Positions 7,911 to 9,318 of a DNA stretch of 9,318 nucleotides are shown one piece after another. A model generated the notes under the pieces. It was not told where the DNA came from and did not search any database. It saw only the letters and a list, made by a program, of their open reading frames with translations. Made by a program: the position numbers and the translations under genes. Numbering within the stretch: position 1 is the first letter of the stretch; each line of letters opens with the position of its first letter. This DNA is from WRAI01 sp031549605 (GTDB taxonomy: Bacteria > Bacillota > Clostridia > Oscillospirales > UBA929): the NCBI GenBank assembly GCA_031549605.1, contig JAVBPM010000054.1:1-9318 (forward strand), read 5' to 3'.

Positions 7911-7940
7911 AGTATACCACAAAATCTTGACCGCTTGCAA
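7911..7940 (-). promoter_or_regulatory. metG: Promoter of the metG operon
   Basis: On the minus strand, -10 TATACT (7916-7911) is preceded at 18 bases by TTGCAA (7940-7935). The -10 box is extended upstream by TGTGG. Transcription should start near 7904, giving a leader of about 25 bases with AAGGAGG in it. There is no room for a T-box riboswitch or attenuator. The better-looking TTGACC hexamer further upstream is 28 bases from the -10 box and so cannot be its -35. Confidence 0.65.
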
Positions 7941-7960
7941 GCACGGTCAACTGTGGTATA
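7913..7960. repeat. 48-base hyphenated palindrome in the divergent metG/transporter promoter
   Basis: The outer arms TATACCACA (7913-7921) and TGTGGTATA (7952-7960) are perfect 9-base inverted repeats. Inner arms TTGACCG (7927-7933) and CGGTCAA (7944-7950) form a second perfect 7-base pair around the self-complementary GCTTGCAAGC (7933-7942). The centres differ by about 2 bases. Because both predicted transcripts start outside the element, it should act as DNA (promoter symmetry or operator) and not as an RNA hairpin. The regulator, if any, is unknown. Confidence 0.8.
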
Positions 7961-7962
7961 AT
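7935..7962 (+). promoter_or_regulatory. Promoter of the EamA transporter gene
   Basis: A perfect -10 TATAAT (7957-7962), with TGTGG in front of it, is preceded by TTGCAA (7935-7940) at a 16-base spacing. TTGCAA reads the same on both strands and also serves as the -35 of metG. The start is expected near 7969, leaving a very short leader before the transporter start. Confidence 0.7.
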
Positions 7963-7984
7963 GACCGCCGAGAGGATGGGGTTT

Positions 7985-8881
7985 GTGAAGTTTCTTAAAA
8001 ACTCGTCGCTGGGTCACGTGTTGGCCATTGTGACGGTGGTGATATGGGGTACGACCTTTGTGTCAACCAAGGTGCTGCTTAACGACGGCTTACAGCCGCT
8101 GGAGCTGACGATCTATCGCTTTGCCATCGGCTATGCCGTGCTGTGGCTGCTGCATCGCAAGCAGCACCGGCCGGTGTCGCTGCGCTGGGAGCTGATGGCG
8201 GCGGCGGCGGGGTTGTGCGGCGTGACCGGCTATTTTATCTTGGAGAATGCGGCGCTGGCGCTGTCGCCGGCTGCCAATGTGTCGATTGTCGTCAGTGCCG
8301 CGCCGATTTTCACGGCGTTGTTCGCCTTTTGGGTGTTGGGCAGCGGCGAGAAGCCGGGTTGGCGGTTCTTTGCCGGTTTTGTGCTGGCCTTGGGCGGTAT
8401 CGCGCTGGTGGCCACCAACGGCTCGGCGGCGCTGGCACTCAATCCGGCGGGCGACCTGATGGCGCTGGCCTGCGCGGCGTTATGGGGCGTCTATGCCGTA
8501 TTGACGCAGTTGCTGCTCAAGTCGGGCGAGAACGTGCTGTTTGTCACGCGACGCATCTTTTTTTACGGGCTGCTGTGGGCGATACCGGCGGTTTTGCTCT
8601 TTGACACCCATTTTAACTGGACGGTGCTGCTGTCGCGGCCGACCATTTGGCTTAATGTCATCTATTTGGGACTGTTTGCCTCGGCGCTGAGCTATGTGAC
8701 ATGGCACAAGGCAACGCATCTGCTCGGCGCGGTTAGCACCAATGTGTATATCTATATTATTCCCGTCGTGACGCTGTTGACCGGCGCGGTGGTGCTGGGC
8801 GAGGCGATTACCCTTGGCGCGCTGTGTGGGCTGTGCTGCATCGTGCTGGGGTTGGTGCTGAGCGAGAAACGGAAACGCTAG
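7985..8881 (+). CDS. EamA/DMT-family transporter
   Basis: This 298-residue, very hydrophobic protein has two EamA repeats (about residues 12-145 and 155-292), together about ten transmembrane helices. The first contains WGTTFVSTKVLL (21-32) and a conserved YRF (44-46). The second begins ALWGVYAVLTQLLLK (165-179), showing the internal duplication of the drug/metabolite transporter superfamily. A basic tail EKRKR follows the last helix. Family members mostly export small metabolites or amino acids; nothing here shows the substrate. The first ATG in frame (7961) overlaps the -10 box and cannot be transcribed. I prefer the GTG at 7985, which has GAGAGG at 7970-7975 nine bases before it. The ATG at 7976 is the alternative, with almost no leader. 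It diverges from metG and is closed by a strong hairpin terminator. Confidence 0.9.
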   Translation: MKFLKNSSLGHVLAIVTVVIWGTTFVSTKVLLNDGLQPLELTIYRFAIGYAVLWLLHRKQHRPVSLRWELMAAAAGLCGVTGYFILENAALALSPAANVSIVVSAAPIFTALFAFWVLGSGEKPGWRFFAGFVLALGGIALVATNGSAALALNPAGDLMALACAALWGVYAVLTQLLLKSGENVLFVTRRIFFYGLLWAIPAVLLFDTHFNWTVLLSRPTIWLNVIYLGLFASALSYVTWHKATHLLGAVSTNVYIYIIPVVTLLTGAVVLGEAITLGALCGLCCIVLGLVLSEKRKR

Positions 8882-8899
8882 TTGAGAAAACGGAGCAAC

Positions 8900-8938
8900 A
8901 AAGGCCCGCCCGCTGCCAACGGCAGCGGGCGGGCCTTT
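8900..8938. terminator. Strong bidirectional terminator between convergent genes
   Basis: A perfect 18-bp stem (8900-8917 with 8921-8938) closes on a 3-base AAC loop. The A-run on one side and T-run on the other (CCTTTAGTTGCTT on plus, CCTTTGTTGCTCC on minus) mean it can act in both directions. It lies 18 bases after the transporter stop and about 25 bases after the stop of the convergent SLH gene, so it fits as a shared terminator. Confidence 0.9.
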
Positions 8939-8963
8939 AGTTGCTTATCGCTTGTCGCCGGGT

Positions 8964-9318
8964 TTACTTACCCCGCAGTTTGCAGTAGCGGGTGACAACC
9001 GCCGCGACTTCGCCGCGCGTGGCTGTGCCCTTCGGGTTGATCTTACCGTTCGAGCCCCCGATGATGCCCGACGCTACCGCCCACTTCATGGCGGGCTGCG
9101 CGAAGCCGGTCACCTGGTCGCCGTCCGTAAAGCCGGTCAGCGCCTTGCTTGCGCTCGTGTCGGCCTTGGCGTACTTCGCGTAGCGGTACAGGAACGTCAC
9201 CATTTCTTCGCGGTTTATCGTGCGGTCCGGCGCGAACAGGTCATTGCCTATGCCGCCGACAATGCCGGTCTCTTTGCCCCACGCTGACGGGGCGCAGAAG
9301 TAGTCGTCCGATTCCACG
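8964..9318 (-). CDS. C-terminal part of an SLH-domain surface protein (5' end outside window)
   Basis: The frame is open to the right edge and ends at TAA 8964-8966. About 117 residues are visible. Counting from the Val codon at 9317, residues 6-50 are most of one SLH domain (AWGKETGIVGGIGNDLFAP, then NREEM in the TRAE position). Residues 63-113 are a final SLH domain (FTDGDQVTGFAQPAMKWAVASGIIGG in pieces, then TRGEV). The linker AKADTSASKAL closely resembles the end of the other SLH protein in this window (GRDTSARAS), so the anchors are paralogous. SLH domains are known to bind pyruvylated secondary cell-wall polymer and hold proteins on the surface. The function of the missing N-terminal part cannot be judged. 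The apparent GTG at 9317 is almost certainly internal. Confidence 0.88.
   Translation of the reverse strand, partial: VESDDYFCAPSAWGKETGIVGGIGNDLFAPDRTINREEMVTFLYRYAKYAKADTSASKALTGFTDGDQVTGFAQPAMKWAVASGIIGGSNGKINPKGTATRGEVAAVVTRYCKLRGK

Noticed and set aside
7214..7912. Plus-strand open frame of 232 codons upstream of the transporter
   Set aside because: It lies entirely opposite metG and its promoter, and its Val/Ala/Asp-rich translation is a mirror of metG codons. No ribosome site was seen.
7927..7950. TTGACC hexamers as the -35 boxes of the two genes
   Set aside because: They lie 24 and 28 bases from the -10 boxes, outside the workable range of about 16-19 bases.
7880..7984. T-box riboswitch or attenuator upstream of metG
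   Set aside because: The predicted leader is only about 25 bases and has no specifier or antiterminator features. The palindrome there is upstream of the transcription start.
7880..8017. N-terminal 46-codon extension of metG
   Set aside because: It would cross both divergent promoters and overlap the transporter gene. The conserved MetRS N-terminus and AAGGAGG both point to 7879.
8900..8938. Perfect hairpin as an insertion-sequence end or attachment site
   Set aside because: Its position between two convergent stops, its 3-base loop and its A/T flanks fit a bidirectional terminator, and no transposase or integrase gene is present.
9315..9317. GTG at 9317 as the start of a 117-residue protein
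   Set aside because: It would begin inside an SLH domain with no ribosome site visible. The frame continues to the window edge, so it is a fragment of a longer gene.

Overview
The window looks like a chromosome segment of a high-GC Clostridia-type Firmicute (Oscillospirales-like). This is an inference from several things: strong AAGGAGG ribosome binding sites, a methionyl-tRNA synthetase with a fused C-terminal tRNA-binding domain, a Firmicutes-style intracellular GH13 glucanohydrolase, S-layer-homology (SLH) surface proteins, and C/G-biased codon third positions. No mobile element, CRISPR array, rRNA or tRNA was seen, and I do not see a clearly novel multi-gene system.

Layout, left to right. 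Positions 1-3327 (minus strand, cut by the left edge) hold a very large secreted protein. It has a signal peptide, a calcineurin-like metallophosphoesterase domain, a fibronectin-III-like domain, a LamG/concanavalin-like domain, two bacterial Ig-like repeats, a small bacterial repeat domain and at least two SLH domains. It has its own sigma-70-type promoter. Positions 3490-7879 hold a tight three-gene minus-strand operon, read from right to left: metG, then a GH13 alpha-glucan hydrolase that overlaps metG by ATGA, then a flavodoxin-fold NAD(P)H-dependent oxidoreductase with an Isf-like cysteine motif, 5 bases further on. The operon closes with a hairpin terminator at 3432-3480. Positions 7985-8881 (plus strand) hold a ten-helix EamA/DMT transporter, divergent from metG. 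A strong 18-bp terminator hairpin (8900-8938) separates it from the convergent C-terminal end of a second SLH protein (8964-9318, minus strand, cut by the right edge).

The most interesting non-coding stretch is the roughly 100-base metG/transporter divergent region. The two promoters appear to share one self-complementary -35 hexamer (TTGCAA). Both -10 boxes carry the same TGTGGTATA extension, which makes a 48-base hyphenated palindrome with a second, inner inverted repeat (TTGACCG/CGGTCAA).

Functionally, the window mixes translation (MetRS), intracellular maltodextrin or glycogen breakdown (GH13), a flavin oxidoreductase, membrane export and cell-surface proteins anchored through SLH domains to secondary cell-wall polymer. 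There is no intergenic gap of more than about 160 bases, and no unexplained stretch above 300 bases.
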